Source: Daldinia sp. FL1419 (taxonomy: Eukaryota > Ascomycota > Sordariomycetes > Xylariales > Hypoxylaceae). Taken from it: 64,000 bases of DNA. The position numbers and the translations under genes were made by a program. Below, piece by piece: positions 43,894-55,524 of the stretch. Location of the stretch: NCBI GenBank assembly GCA_025201765.1, contig MU623347.1:310001-374000 (forward strand). The letters run 5' to 3'. Position 1 is the first letter of the stretch, and each line of letters begins with the position of its first letter. Under the pieces are notes generated by a model, which saw nothing but the letters and a program-made list of their open reading frames with translations, was not told where the DNA came from and ran no database searches.

Positions 43894-44781
43894 AAAATTG
43901 GCTACGTCGGCTGTTGATTTAACTACAACTGCCTACATATGCAGTGTCGGTGCGGATTGCGGTACGAAAAAAAAGGGGGGGGCTTGACTTAAACCTTGAA
44001 GTAGCCGTGAACTTTTAGTACTTTCAAAAAAGAAGGTAGTTGGAGAAAAAAAATATATTTGGGTGGGTAGGAGGATGCATGTACTATGTAAAGGAACCTA
44101 AGCTAAGATATCCATAAATCAATGGAAATGATACTAGTTGCCTTTTTACAAATTGGTTTTTTTTTTTTTCAACTGGTAGACCCTGTTCAATATCCAAGGT
44201 TTCAGCTATACTAACTAACTAGCGACTGAGAGAAGAATGACTGGTTTATAGTCTATATACCTGCTTGGTAGCAGTGCCTAAGTCTATAATAATTAGACGG
44301 AGATGGCTAACATACGCGCGTATTTTTAGTATGGCGACTGGTTCAAGTAACTGGCAAGATTGGCCCAGTTAGAGGAAACCCAAAGAGCGGTGTTTTCCGG
44401 TTAGCGATGCGTAAAAGTGGAGATGTTACCATTTACATTAGGTATTCGTAGGTTGTTAGCGGGAAAAAAAGGTTTAACGGATTTATTCCAATTTCATCCA
44501 ATCCCAATGACTCGAGAACTTTGAATTTTAAAGATGTAATTAGATCTAATTACCGACTTATACCAACTTATACCAACTTATACCAACTTAACCCGCATGA
44601 ACACTACTCATCTTCTACGGGCCAAACACACTCAAAACTGGTTATTCCAAAAGATCGTCCAAGTTTAAATTAACAAGTCCGGATCCCCCTGCCTTACCCG
44701 GCCCTGCTTCTTACCCCTCCCACCGAAGTCTCGTCGGTTCTAGACAAACCGTACTGATTCGTCGCCGGTGGCTGTTGTATC
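43894..44781. other. Intergenic spacer
   Basis: About 890 bases between LYS9 and LAS1, both rightward. It contains a T run near 44158-44169 and three to four copies of ACTTATACCA (about 44557-44590). No gene is supported. Confidence 0.55.
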
Positions 44782-46111
44782 ATGGTGCAGTATATCCACA
44801 CGCCCTGGCGGGACCGGGGCGAGCTGCTACGAGTCCGTCGGCAGTTCTACCCAGCCGCACCTTCGTCTGCATCTGCACATACATCTACCAGCACAGCCGA
44901 ATCTCACCACGAGGACGAGGATGCAGACGCGAGGACCGAGGAGGAGGCAGAGGCGGCGAAGCAGCACGCCGTGTCGCGCGTGTCGATGTGGATGCAGCGC
45001 GGCGGCTGCCCCCACTTGGTCGAGTCGACGGCCCTCCTCGTGGCAGCTATCCTGAGCGACGTCCGCGAGACCAGGGCTAGGGCGCCCAGCGGCGCCTCGG
45101 CGTACGCTATTCGTGCCGCCTACGCGGCGGCGTTTAGTCGGTATGTAAAATATGCGTAGCGTAGCGTCCCCTCGTTTTTGACTACTGCCGTCGGACTATT
45201 GCCTTCCAGCCTCGTTAGTGGAGAGAGAAAGTTGTTCGGAGTATCCGGAGAAGAGGAAAGTATGAGATGATGGTTCTAGACCACGTGCCTGAGCTGGTGG
45301 GCTTAGTTGCTGTTGCTTGGCGAGGGATACGCCTGGGCTATGCCAGTCGGGCGTGTCTACTTTCGACAGTCGCGCATTGGTGATTGATTGAGTTTGGACT
45401 GCTAAAGTATACTTGGCTAACAGCGAATCGTCTAATCATAGCTTTGTGACCGGTCTTCTGGACAGCCAGCAGGATAAGCAGCGCAAGATGAGCATGTACT
45501 CGATTGCGAAAACAATTGGGTTGCCGGCTACGTTTGTTGAGCTGCGGCATCAGGCTACGCATGAGCAGTTGCCGTCTCTGTCGAAGCTTAGGACTGCGGC
45601 TAAGAAGGCGCTGGCTTGGATATGGGATTACTACTGGAAGAATCTACCGGATGAGGACGGTAGCGCTGAAGATAAGAAGCTAAATGCTTGCCAGAGTTTA
45701 TTATTGAAGTATCTACAAGAGGACTCGACGACACAGGTGAAAGCGCTGCAGAAGCAGTTGAAGCAGTGGGATGAAACTGTTCTGCTGCGGAACTTGGCGG
45801 AAATCGAGGATTCATTCGAGGACCCAAAGATTATCTCCCGATGCTTGCGGTTATCTCAGGCTATTCTCGACGGCGACTTTTCTTCGTCGATAGTGAAGAA
45901 AGATGTGGAGGATGTGCCTACGACAAGGAAGCTGGACGATATCAAAGCCGACATGCAAGCGCTAAGCGAGGAGCTCGAAGAGGAAGAGGATATTGATGTT
46001 GATGCTACACCTAAGACTGATGAAACGCCCGTCCAGACGCCGTCGAGCCAGATAAGGGGGTGGTCGAGATATGAGGGCCCGTGGAAACCGAAGCCTATCG
46101 GGGTTGTGTAG
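44782..46111 (+). CDS. LAS1: Las1 pre-rRNA endoribonuclease
   Basis: Two exons, 44782-45140 and 45442-46111, joined across a 301-nt intron (GTATGT...CTAATCATAG), give 342 residues. Las1 is the HEPN nuclease that cleaves ITS2 of the pre-rRNA together with the kinase Grc3 during 60S maturation. The start reads MVQYIHTPWRDRGELLRV, followed by SRVSMWMQRGGCPHLVESTA and, across the splice, FVTGLLDSQQ. The block LPATFVELRHQATHEQLPSL contains the HEPN catalytic motif R-x4-H (R155, H160). ALAWIWDYYW completes the conserved N-domain. The C-terminus ends with GWSRYEGPWKPKPIGV, a tail typical of fungal Las1. An acidic coiled segment (EELEEEEDIDVD) precedes it. The unusually long intron lies in the same phase as the motif continuity requires. 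Confidence 0.93.
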
Positions 46112-46841
46112 GTAGGGCATATTTGACTAATCTCAAAAATATATCTATTCGATATTCGTAATACAGGTAGGCTAGTTATGTCGTATATACCTATGCTGTA
46201 TTGCTCCATCTCAGGACGTTAGTATATATGACATGGAAGCTGCGTATACTTGGTTTGAGCCGGAGATGAAGAGTATCCCAATATCTAAACCGACTTGAAT
46301 CATTATCTTCCTATTTCCACTTCTTAATAACAAGACTGTCTTGATCTAAACTGCCTTATGATAAACATAATAGATGTATATTTATATATTCTCTAACTAC
46401 GTCGAAATCCATACACTGGATATGGTATGTTTTGCGACAAATCCGAGAAACCTGATAGGTTATTTTGAGAAAGCTTGACTGCATTTGCCAGCTGGTTTTC
46501 TTCCTTTCATGGTTTTCTGCCGGGCCGTTCGACAGCAAAAACCGACGTCATGGATATCGTCGGGTTTATGGCCATCCATCGCCATCCATCGCCATCTATC
46601 GCCATCTATCCCCAAATACGTTTGTAAGCATCGGAGTATTGGCCGGATCACGACATACTGTAGCCGTCTGCCTACCTATCCGGCACATGTACCTTATGAA
46701 TTACATCGCGAGAGCAAGACCTCTACTAGCTACCCGGAGAATTGGTACATCGACCGCGGTCGTAAGTTGCTAGACGTTACTTTACTGCTGCCATCAAGGG
46801 ACTCGCTGCTGATTACGCTATAGCTTGCCTTCACCCGCAAA
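46112..46841. other. Intergenic spacer
   Basis: About 730 bases between LAS1 and GLO2, both rightward. It contains four tandem copies of a 10-mer GCCATCCATC/GCCATCTATC at 46571-46610. No gene is supported. Confidence 0.55.
46571..46610 (+). repeat. Four 10-bp tandem copies
   Basis: GCCATCCATC twice then GCCATCTATC twice, seen directly, about 230 bases upstream of the GLO2 start. Confidence 0.85.
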
Positions 46842-48197
46842 ATGCAGATCCAATCAATTCCTATGTGTAAGTCGTACCATGTGCGCTCGGTTCATTTGTG
46901 TCCGGTCGCTCGGAACTAAGAAGTGATAGGGACGGGGACGAGCGACAACTACGCTTACCTCCTCGTCGACGACAAGTCTAAAGATGCCGTCATTATCGAC
47001 CCCGCGCATCCCGAAGAGTGAGTTTAATCTCGTGATATGTACCATAGTAAGTGTAGTCTAACCCGGAGAACCAGGGTCACGCCTGTCCTAAAGAAGGCCA
47101 TCCAAGACGGCAAGATCAATCTCACAGCTATCGTCAATACACACCAGTAAGTACTTTTCATGCCGTGTATGTACCCCTCCAATACTAACAGTGTCTACAG
47201 CCATTGGGATCATGCGGGTGGAAATGATCAGATCGTTAGTTGATGCCGTACCTTTATACATACCTTGGAATATTTCACGCAGTATCCTAACTTACGAGTC
47301 TATGTAGAGGACCGACCTAGGTACCCCGAACCTGCCCATCATCGGGGGCAAGGACTGCCAGAGCGTGACGCAGACTCCTGAGAACGGCAAGGAGTTCAAG
47401 CTGGGCAGCATCGATATCAAGGGCCTTTACACGCCGTGCCACACACAAGACAGCATCTGCTGGTATGTGAAGGACGGCGACGACAAGGCTGTTTTTACTG
47501 GAGACACTCTATTCCACGCAGGTAAGAGTGCAATATCCGACAGAGGTCCTACTTAAGGAGGGAGGCTCGGAACTGACATTGTCTAGGTTGCGGAAGGTTC
47601 TTCGAAGGTACTGCAGAGGAGATGCACACAGCTCTAAACAAGACGCTGGCTTCTCTTCCGGACGATACCAAGGTCTACGTAAGTGCCTGCCCTGCGACGG
47701 GGTGACTAGCTACATTCACGCATAATAATAACACCGGGTAGCCTGGCCACGAGTACACCAAGTCCAACGTCAAGTTCGGCGTCTCGGTTTTACAGAATGA
47801 GGCCATCAAGAAACTGCAGGCGTTTGCGGACAGCAATAAGGAAACGCAAGGGAAATTCACAATTGGCGACGAGAAGGTAAAGTGCACTGTCGTAATTACG
47901 GCCAAAAGGCCGAGGCTAACATAACATATCTGGCATAGCTGCACAACGTGTTTATGAGGGTAGAGGTAAGTCGTGAAGACGTGAGAGTAATGAGACGATA
48001 AAATACTGACAGCTATGAAGGACCCCGAGGTTCAAAAGGCTACTGGCAAAACGGACCCCGTTGAGGTGATGGACCAGCTACGGACCATGAAGAATAACTT
48101 TAAGTGAGTAAGTATTAAGTCCGGATGATGTGAGTGGTGGTTGGGCATCTTCATCAATGCTGACGAACATAGGCCACCACCCGAAAGCAGGATCTGA
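46842..48197 (+). CDS. GLO2: Glyoxalase II (hydroxyacylglutathione hydrolase)
   Basis: Ten exons: 46842-46866, 46930-47017, 47075-47146, 47201-47234, 47308-47521, 47587-47678, 47742-47876, 47939-47965, 48021-48103 and 48173-48197, giving 264 residues, the usual size. It hydrolyses S-D-lactoylglutathione to D-lactate and glutathione, finishing methylglyoxal detoxification. The metallo-beta-lactamase zinc motif THHHWDHAGGN is split by intron 3 (H61, H63, D65, H66). YTPCHTQDSICWY, VFTGDTLFHAGCGRFFEGT and PGHEYTKSNVKF supply the other metal ligands and substrate-binding residues. No mitochondrial targeting sequence is seen, so it is probably cytosolic. The last intron is optional: reading through it puts a TGA at 48105-48107, giving a protein ending NNFK instead of KPPPESRI. 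I favour splicing because of the GTGAGT donor and GCTGAC branch. Confidence 0.93.
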
Positions 48198-49458
48198 ACA
48201 TCGAATGCGTAGGCACAACACTGGTTATAAGGGAAGACGTATTCGAAAATCAAATAGCAAGCGATATGTGATTATAGTAGCATGCGATCCTTTAATACGA
48301 GTCATCACTTCGCTGCTAACCACTGAATATGAAGAATGAAATGACCTCGGTCTGCTTTCTAAGAATCTAACGACATCTATTTTACTATTTTATGATCCTA
48401 TATCCTGGTAATCACCCAAAGGGTGATACGATTTCTCCAGCAAGCACTAAGCCTCAGCCCATCTTCAACGTGCTGGATGCAAAAATGCCACTTGCGGAAC
48501 GCCGACCTATAAGAATAGGACGACGCGTATTTTTCATCTTGCTTCACTGTCCACACTTGCTCGCTGTTTGTATATCGAGACGGCAAGCTCTAGCATATTT
48601 TGAAGCGGGTGTTTTGCCATGTGTTCCGTCCACCATCTATTCGTGCGCCGTATCGGTATATCGATCTGGATTTCTTACTGCCGTGCGATAGCCTGCGCTC
48701 GCCTGATACCTATACCTACCTGATCGCCATCCGAACCGATTTTTCATACCTTCTGCATGCAACTAATTATGGCTATTCGGGCCACCATGCTATTATAGCA
48801 GTATGATGAGGTTCCAATAAGCGCGATATTGGTTGTCGTGTGTTGCTTCACGCAGGGTTTCGTCCGGTTGTTAAGATGGTGAAAAGAACAAGTAGAATTG
48901 GAGGCGCATGAAAATTTTCGGTAATTTAAATAGAAACGGGTGCGCTATCCGCCGGCTGCCAGCGGCTGCCCGGGTTATACAGTGTGGACACAGTGCGTCT
49001 TCTTCTTATCAGGTACTTGGACTTTTTATACTATGTAGTTATTCTTAAATAGGTAACTACCCGGACAGATACTTAAGTAGTTATTAATTATGAACTTGAA
49101 TCAACTTAGCTACTTATACTCATCATAAGTTATGATAGTATAGGTTAATGGTTAGCTCTGCAAGGGAGCTTCGTATTTTCAGGTTATACCCAGACGGGCT
49201 TCATCACACGATATATGGTGACATCTGCTTTACCCAAAATTCAACTAATAAATATTGAACAACCCATCGGGAGTAGAATAAAAAGCTATACTTATACCCA
49301 TGGTTAATTTAACTATATATAACCGCCCTTTAACTATATAGTTCCATGGTGATATAAGCTAGGAACTTATACCTTTTATACTATACCGCACATCGTAATC
49401 TAGTCGTATCCTCCGAGAGTCGATACCTATAAGATTAAGAGGACATATATCATATTCC
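48198..49458. other. Intergenic spacer between convergent genes
   Basis: About 1.26 kb holding the 3' flanks of GLO2 and the leftward MFS gene. It is AT-rich around 49060-49400, including a short inverted pair TTAACTATATA...TTAACTATATAG near 49308-49340. No gene is supported. Confidence 0.55.
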
Positions 49459-51099
49459 TCAATCCCTACGCTGCGGTACCTTTGGTACCAGCCACCAGCT
49501 AATTCCGCCGGCCACAAAAAGTGCCAGCACGATGGGCTGCAACACAGCTACGCCTGCGTTGGTCGCTACTATACCTGTGATGGAAGGGAACAACGCGCCT
49601 CCAGCTTGTGCGAGGACAAATATAAAACCTAAAGACAAGTTCATTAATCTCTGCATCGTCAAGGGGGCGGATCTATGTAAAGGGCGGTTGTCTCACCTAA
49701 GGCGGCGGGTTGAGATTCTTGAGGGAAGAGTTTAGAAGCAACCGACATTCCCTAGACAAATAGGAAACAAATCAGCAAACTTAGTAAATAGCAAACAAAT
49801 ATCCAACAACACTTACAGTAGCAAAGAACGGCCCAGTAAAGAACCCCATGAAACTCAGCGCCACGGCGCTCCCGATGATATTCGGTTGCAGCCAGAAGAC
49901 AAGCTGCAGCGCAACGCATAGCGCGCTGTATACCAGCAACATACGTTGTTCGCCATACCGGAACGTCGGCTCAGCTAGGAGTAGCCTGCCCGCCAGCATG
50001 CCGCCGTAAAACCCCGTCGGGACGTATCCAATAGACGAGAGCTCGCCCCCGCGCACCGTAGTCAAGAACTCGACAACCCAACCGCCGGCGGTGAAGCTCG
50101 CGCCCAGCTCGAAGAAGTAGAACATGCTGAGCAGCCAGAGGGTTTTGGATTTTAACAGGCGCGCCATGTCCGTCATGGCGGCACGGTTGCGCTTCGGTCG
50201 CGGGGCGTTGGTGGTAAGGGCGGCGTTTAGGCGGCCCCAGAGGGAGTCCCGGAAGGCGATAGCTACGCCGGCGACGTTAAGCACGGATATCCCGACGAGG
50301 ATGAGATACACGCGCTTCCACCCGTCGATGGCCATGGTGTTGGTGTTGGTGCTGGTGGCGATGGCGGTGGCGATGAGCGGGCCGATGAAGCAGCCTAGGG
50401 CGTAGCATCTTATAACCCACAATCAGCTCTAAGAAATTATAGAGGATAAATATCTAAATAAGAAGAGAAAAAAAAAGAAAAAAAGAGTGTCTTACGCGTG
50501 GATAAAGCTCAACCAGCGATGCGGCACGTTCTTGAGCCCGCTGACGAAGGTATTCGAGTGCGAGTCCTGGTACGCCATGCCCAGCGACTGCAGGAAGAAC
50601 GTGATGCAGAAAAGGGGCAGCGGGCTCCACGGTCGGAGACAGTGTGCTAGCAACTGCAGAACGGCGCCGACGGCTAGGAGCTGCCCGAGAGTCATGTGCG
50701 CCGTCATGACGGGGTTTGTGACGGCGGCGACGAGCCAGCCGACGAAGGTGGTTCCGTATCTGGACGCCGGTTAGCATGCTACTTTCTACGCGGCGGAGAC
50801 CAGAGGTAGCACGACAAGTCCACATACATGATAGCAATCTCGCCCGTCCCGATCGCGAAGCTGGAAATAATATACGGGATCAAAGGACCCAGGGTACCGT
50901 CATTTACCCCCGCGCAGAAGAACGAGTACCCCGCGACGATCAGCTTGAGGAACGGCGTGACGGGCTCGCTTTGCACGACGTCCGCGTCCGCCGGGGCCTC
51001 TTCCACGGGCGAAGCTTCCGTGTCTTTAGACGGAGGACGGCGGAGCTCCGTCATGGGATAAGCCTCGGCCCCGACGAGCGAGGTCTGCGTTATCGACAT
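49459..51099 (-). CDS. Major facilitator superfamily transporter
   Basis: Five exons on the minus strand, 51099-50828, 50759-50496, 50408-49817, 49751-49697 and 49628-49459, give 450 residues. A 45-residue hydrophilic N-terminus is followed by hydrophobic helices in the 12-helix MFS pattern: LIVAGYSFFCAGVNDGTLG (helix 1), YGTTFVGWLVAAVTNP, LGQLLAVGAVLQLLAH, then GCFIGPLIATAIAT. A long cytosolic loop (about residues 230-260, PRPKRNRAAM) lies in the middle and the second half ends GGISWWLVPKV. The N-DGTLGPLIPY helix-1 motif and layout resemble the fungal BSC6-like group of MFS proteins. It is an integral membrane transporter; the substrate cannot be told. Exon 4 is only 55 nt. The gene converges on GLO2 and is tandem with HID1. 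Confidence 0.87.
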
Positions 51100-51797
51100 T
51101 GTGAACCGCGACTAGGTTCGAAGGTTGAACCAGAGTAGCCTCCGAGGGTCCTATATTTCACTTACGAAGGTGTGTCTAAGAGCCTACCTAGGCATTTATC
51201 TAGGTACGTTCGCGCTTTTGTTTATACAAATCTCCCTAACCTACACTTCCTTCCCAACCCCTGGGTTTCCACCGGTAGGGGATCGGGAAAAGGTCGGGAG
51301 AACCGTGAATACGACGAATTGGAGGCGATTCCGCCTGGAGCATCGCGGTCCGCTATTCCGAATGAAGCGATGCTAGGCTTCGTGATTGGTCAATGGATGT
51401 GTTCCCCCACGGGGTACGACATCCTCACATGCTTGAATCTTGAAGCATGAGTATGACGAAACTACTACTGCACGTTCCTGCGAGTTGTTAAAGATGGGTT
51501 GCTTTGAATATTATGTGTCGTCCGCTTATTGTAACCCAACCTTGGATATAGTTAAGGAGTTTAGAAGTTGTGGTAACTACCCGACTACGAACAATAAATC
51601 CATAGGTTTTATCACTAACAGGTAAGAAGCTCGAGGCTATTCGGGGTCAAATAGGCTATATATTAAATCCCTTCCCAGAGAACTGATCCGAATCAAACAC
51701 TAAACCAACCGCCTAGGTGACATAGTTGTAGCGTATGATAGCTATCCCCTCTACGTACATAGTTCAGCCAATCCTCCCTCTATCGCTGTCATCATGC
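51100..51797. other. Intergenic spacer
   Basis: About 700 bases between the 3' end of HID1 and the 5' end of the MFS gene, both leftward, so this is the MFS promoter. It contains CCTACCTAGGCATTTATCTAGGTACG near 51183-51208. No gene is supported. Confidence 0.55.
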
Positions 51798-54663
51798 TCA
51801 AGACGACGTATTGCGCTGCGGCGGGAGTCCAGGAGATGCCGGGGATGCCTGTGCGCCGCCTCGCAGATTGATAGACCCGATCCTCGACACGATGTTGTTC
51901 CCGACAGCATCTACCGCTCCCCGGGGTGATGTCAAGGTTGGACCTTGCGCAGCTGTTTCCTGTACTTTAAACAATTTGATTGCCGTTCCGTTCCACACGC
52001 CCACTGTGCCTTTCGAGACCTGCATCTCACTTGCAAAAACAAAACTCCATATCAACGACTCGTACCAACCTAGAGCCAACGGCGACCACTCGAATGAATG
52101 CACCCTGACCGGGGAAGGCTCGATCCCAACCAAATCCGCCTCTTGAATAGCCTTCAATGTTGCGGATGATGGTACCTCTGCCGTAAGCCCTTGCTGGTTG
52201 ATTAATACCGTCAGTTGTTGGATGACCGTAAGAATCGTATGGAGAGGGAGTTCAGGGAGCCAACTCTCAATCCACTCCGCCGAGGGCTCGAAAACACCAG
52301 GTATGGATTGGCCAGTTGCTGAATAACTACCCAGGCTCGTCACACTATTCTGCCGGGAGAATGTTGGCACCCCCGCGGGCATCTTTCCTCTAGCTTTCTC
52401 CGACATTCCTCTCAATTGCGTCGGTACAGCATCTTCTACATCAGCTACGGAGGATGCTCGAGAAGGATTTTCGCTCGGGCTCGATTGTGCTGGCGTCGGA
52501 CGGCCATCCTCCTCCTCATCGCTATCGTCTTCGGCATCACCGATAGCAAACGTCGAATCTTCCTCTGGCACGTTACTTAGTGTTGGCGTCCTTGGTTGCG
52601 TCGTAGCAGGGCTGCGTAGACTCTCGACGGAACTTCGTCTGGAGCTTACGTCTAATGGATCTAGCGACTGTCCGGCTTCCTTCCTTTGGCGGTTTCTTCG
52701 TTCAAGTTCCTCTTGGCCGCTTTCAAGTGTGAAAGTTCGCAACGCCTCAAAGCGTTTCCTATTCTTTAGTATTAGGTAGATAAAGTGAGAATTCTCTATA
52801 GCTTGCGTTAGAAAGTTTTAATTTTAGGGATTGGCATATTACCGACTCTTATATTGATGCTCAATTAGAGCGTTTATCGACTCTAAGAGTGATGCGAGAA
52901 GAATGTGGTTATTATCATTAGCAAGAAGAAACGAAGGAGAGGACATCGAATTAAACAACTGCAGTAGTTTCGAGCCCGTTGTTCCGTTGATACCCTCCAA
53001 GTAAGCAGCTATGTTATTGATTACGGCTAGTAGCGCCGGATATATTGCAGAAAGCTTGCCTTGACTTCTCGTGATGAGGTTATATATCGACTTCGTGCAA
53101 ATTAGCGAAAATCACCCTCGAAAATATGCGATATGCTCACCTGTATCAGGAAATCGGCATACGTGCCTTTGAACCCGGGGATTCGAATGACGACAGGCAA
53201 TGTCTCCTGTCCCTCGAAATTCTTGTTAAGGTTAACACCAAAGTTCTTCTCAACACTCAATGTCTGTAGCAAGAATGCGCACATTCGTACGACACCCTGC
53301 TTTGAGGCATCTGCCTTATACTCAGTAGCATAAAAAAGAAGGAGGATAACAAAGTCATGCGCTCTTTGCGTATCAATCATGAAAGATCTGAATCGTTTGT
53401 TGCATTGGGTAATCTCCCAGAAGAGCATTATGATCTCGGGAGAGAATCTAGTCGTAGTCTGCGTCCCTGGGATATACGAGATGTTGGCCTGAATAGGTTG
53501 ATTGAGTATTCGCGTCATGCCGTCAACGATGAATTGGAAATCCTGAGCACGATGTAGTCTTCCGAGGAAATGTCGGTAGTAATTCTTGGGTGCAGAGCCT
53601 GTGGCGGGTTCAGGTATCGGGTAGAGGAGGGTGACTAGCAGGAATTGTAAGGTATATGTAATGAGCATCTCCTTTGGATCTTTGAACATAAGGGTGTTAT
53701 AGGGCACACGCCAGCTTGCCGGGTTGTATTTGAGAGTCTAAGGGAGTTAGCATACGAATAACATATCTTATGGGAGGCGAAGCCTACGGTATTTAGTAAA
53801 GAACACAAGACGGATAAGACGACTTGCTTATCCGGGCATGTACAGATATACGTAAGAGATTTGGTCCCCTTAGTTGGCAGTATACTAGGAGATGTATACA
53901 TGCTCTGGCCTGCCAGGGTCAAGAGTAGGCGCAGGATCTCGCATCGGTTACTCTCGTACTCTCTTGTCGTAGGTACGGCCGTGTTGCAACCCACACCACT
54001 TTGCCAAATGGCGTAGGTGACTTTTGGCTTGCCATGAGGCTGCTTTGGAACGGTCAGATCGGAGAAGAAAAGGAGGTCGATGAGAGTATCGATAAGCTCC
54101 TCTGCTAAGGGCTTCGCGTCCTCGAATTCGTCAGGGGGTGGCTTCGTATCTTCCTGCGCTTCATCGAAAAGCACTTCATTGGCGATAGTCGCTCGTCTCG
54201 TTCGCTTTCGCCTGGTCCCCCAGAAGAACTTATCTTCCCAGCCTTGCAGATGGTCTACTTCGTATAAATAGGGTAAGACACGGGTAAGGATGCGGATGCA
54301 ATTCAGGGCATCGCGCTCGGGTGCGAACTCGGGGTCGGGGAATGAAGGGTGATGTCGCAATATAAAAAGGCGAGAAGTGACGGCGAGTATGAGAGTTTCT
54401 AAGTTCTCAATTGCTCTATCGCGAGTTCGGCGAATATCTGCTGGCGCAAATAGACTAAAGATGTCCTCGGAGGACTCTGGTAATTCCCAGAACTGCGAAG
54501 GATTAGAAGACAAAGACAAAAAACCAAATCAAAATAATAATATAGGTAGTGTAAGGCAACTACTAACAGAGGTCCAATAAGGGTCATCAGCAGGTATATG
54601 TCTCTCCTCCGACAACCTGAAGATGCCCTTCTTGAAGACTAGCTTGGAGTCGCTGGCACCCAT
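51798..54663 (-). CDS. HID1: Hid1 family Golgi-associated protein
   Basis: Five exons on the minus strand: 54663-54568, 54492-53788, 53737-53141, 53090-52843 and 52758-51798, total 868 residues. The protein starts MGASDSKLVFKKGIFRL, with a Gly at position 2 that could be myristoylated as in animal HID-1. Then come DPYWTSFWELPES (across intron 1), IENLETLILAVTSRL, LPYLYEVDHLQGWEDKFFW, LKYNPASWRVPYN, IIMLFWEITQCNKRFRSFMI and IPGFKGTYADFLIQ. The order matches the Hid1/Ftp105 family throughout. HID-1 acts at the trans-Golgi in sorting and dense-core vesicle formation; fission yeast Ftp105 anchors the ubiquitin protease Ubp5 at the Golgi (family knowledge). A long Ser/Pro/acidic linker (about residues 560-670) precedes the C-terminal EWSPLALGWYESLIWSFVF block. 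All junctions keep phase. Confidence 0.94.
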
Positions 54664-55524
54664 CGCGATGAAGTCATAGCATGTCTACATCGAGCGACGT
54701 GATTGAATTGGAAAATGAGTTTTCTGTAACCTAATTTTTCTCCTTGGGAAAAAAGCCGAGAATTTACTGTTGTGATATTATTACTTTTAGCGACGCTGAT
54801 CCAAAGTCTAGAATCTTGTCATGGATTAAAAGTGCGGCTTGCGATTTACTGCGTTGCATTTCTGTTAACTTCAAACGCGCTACGTACCTAATCTACGAAG
54901 TGTACGGACCTATCTCCTACGTATACGGGGTTAGTACATAGGTAGGTACCTAAGTACTTATCCCACGTACCCTATCATGAAACCATGAAACCATGAAACC
55001 TGATTGAGGTGTCGGTTATCAGCTAAGCTCCTTATCAATGTTAGCTTATAGGCTAACCTAGGTACACATGTTGTATCTACGGCTATCTGCCTTCCAACAT
55101 ACATTGTCCATATTAATCGTGCATGTGATTAACTGGAAAGCTCTTGCCTTTGATGTTGAGCATCGAACCTGACAAACTTCCGTATACTGAAATGAACCTA
55201 TGGAGACATGAATTGGAAATACCTAAATACATAAAGTAGGGATAAAATTGCCATTCTTATCATCTTCATCCTTTATTCGAAATCCGATCCCTCCATAGTA
55301 TACACCCGTCCACTCTACAAATACTGTAACCCACGGCCAAAAATGCCTTTCTAATGTCAATCATTCTTTTCTTAAATAAGGTATCATCAACGATCAAGGA
55401 AATAATAGACAGGTATATACGGGTCGTTACCCATGCGCTCTTCAACCCCCCTTTAAACAATCCCCTTTATATGGTGGCCGTAACAAAGTGAACATCAGAT
55501 TATGTGCTAGAATAGCTATTGCCT
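54664..55524. other. Intergenic spacer
   Basis: About 860 bases between the 3' end of the epoxide-hydrolase-like gene and the HID1 start, both leftward. It contains TAGGTAGGTACCTAAGTAC near 54940-54958 and a triple CATGAAAC repeat near 54975-54999. No gene is supported. Confidence 0.55.
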
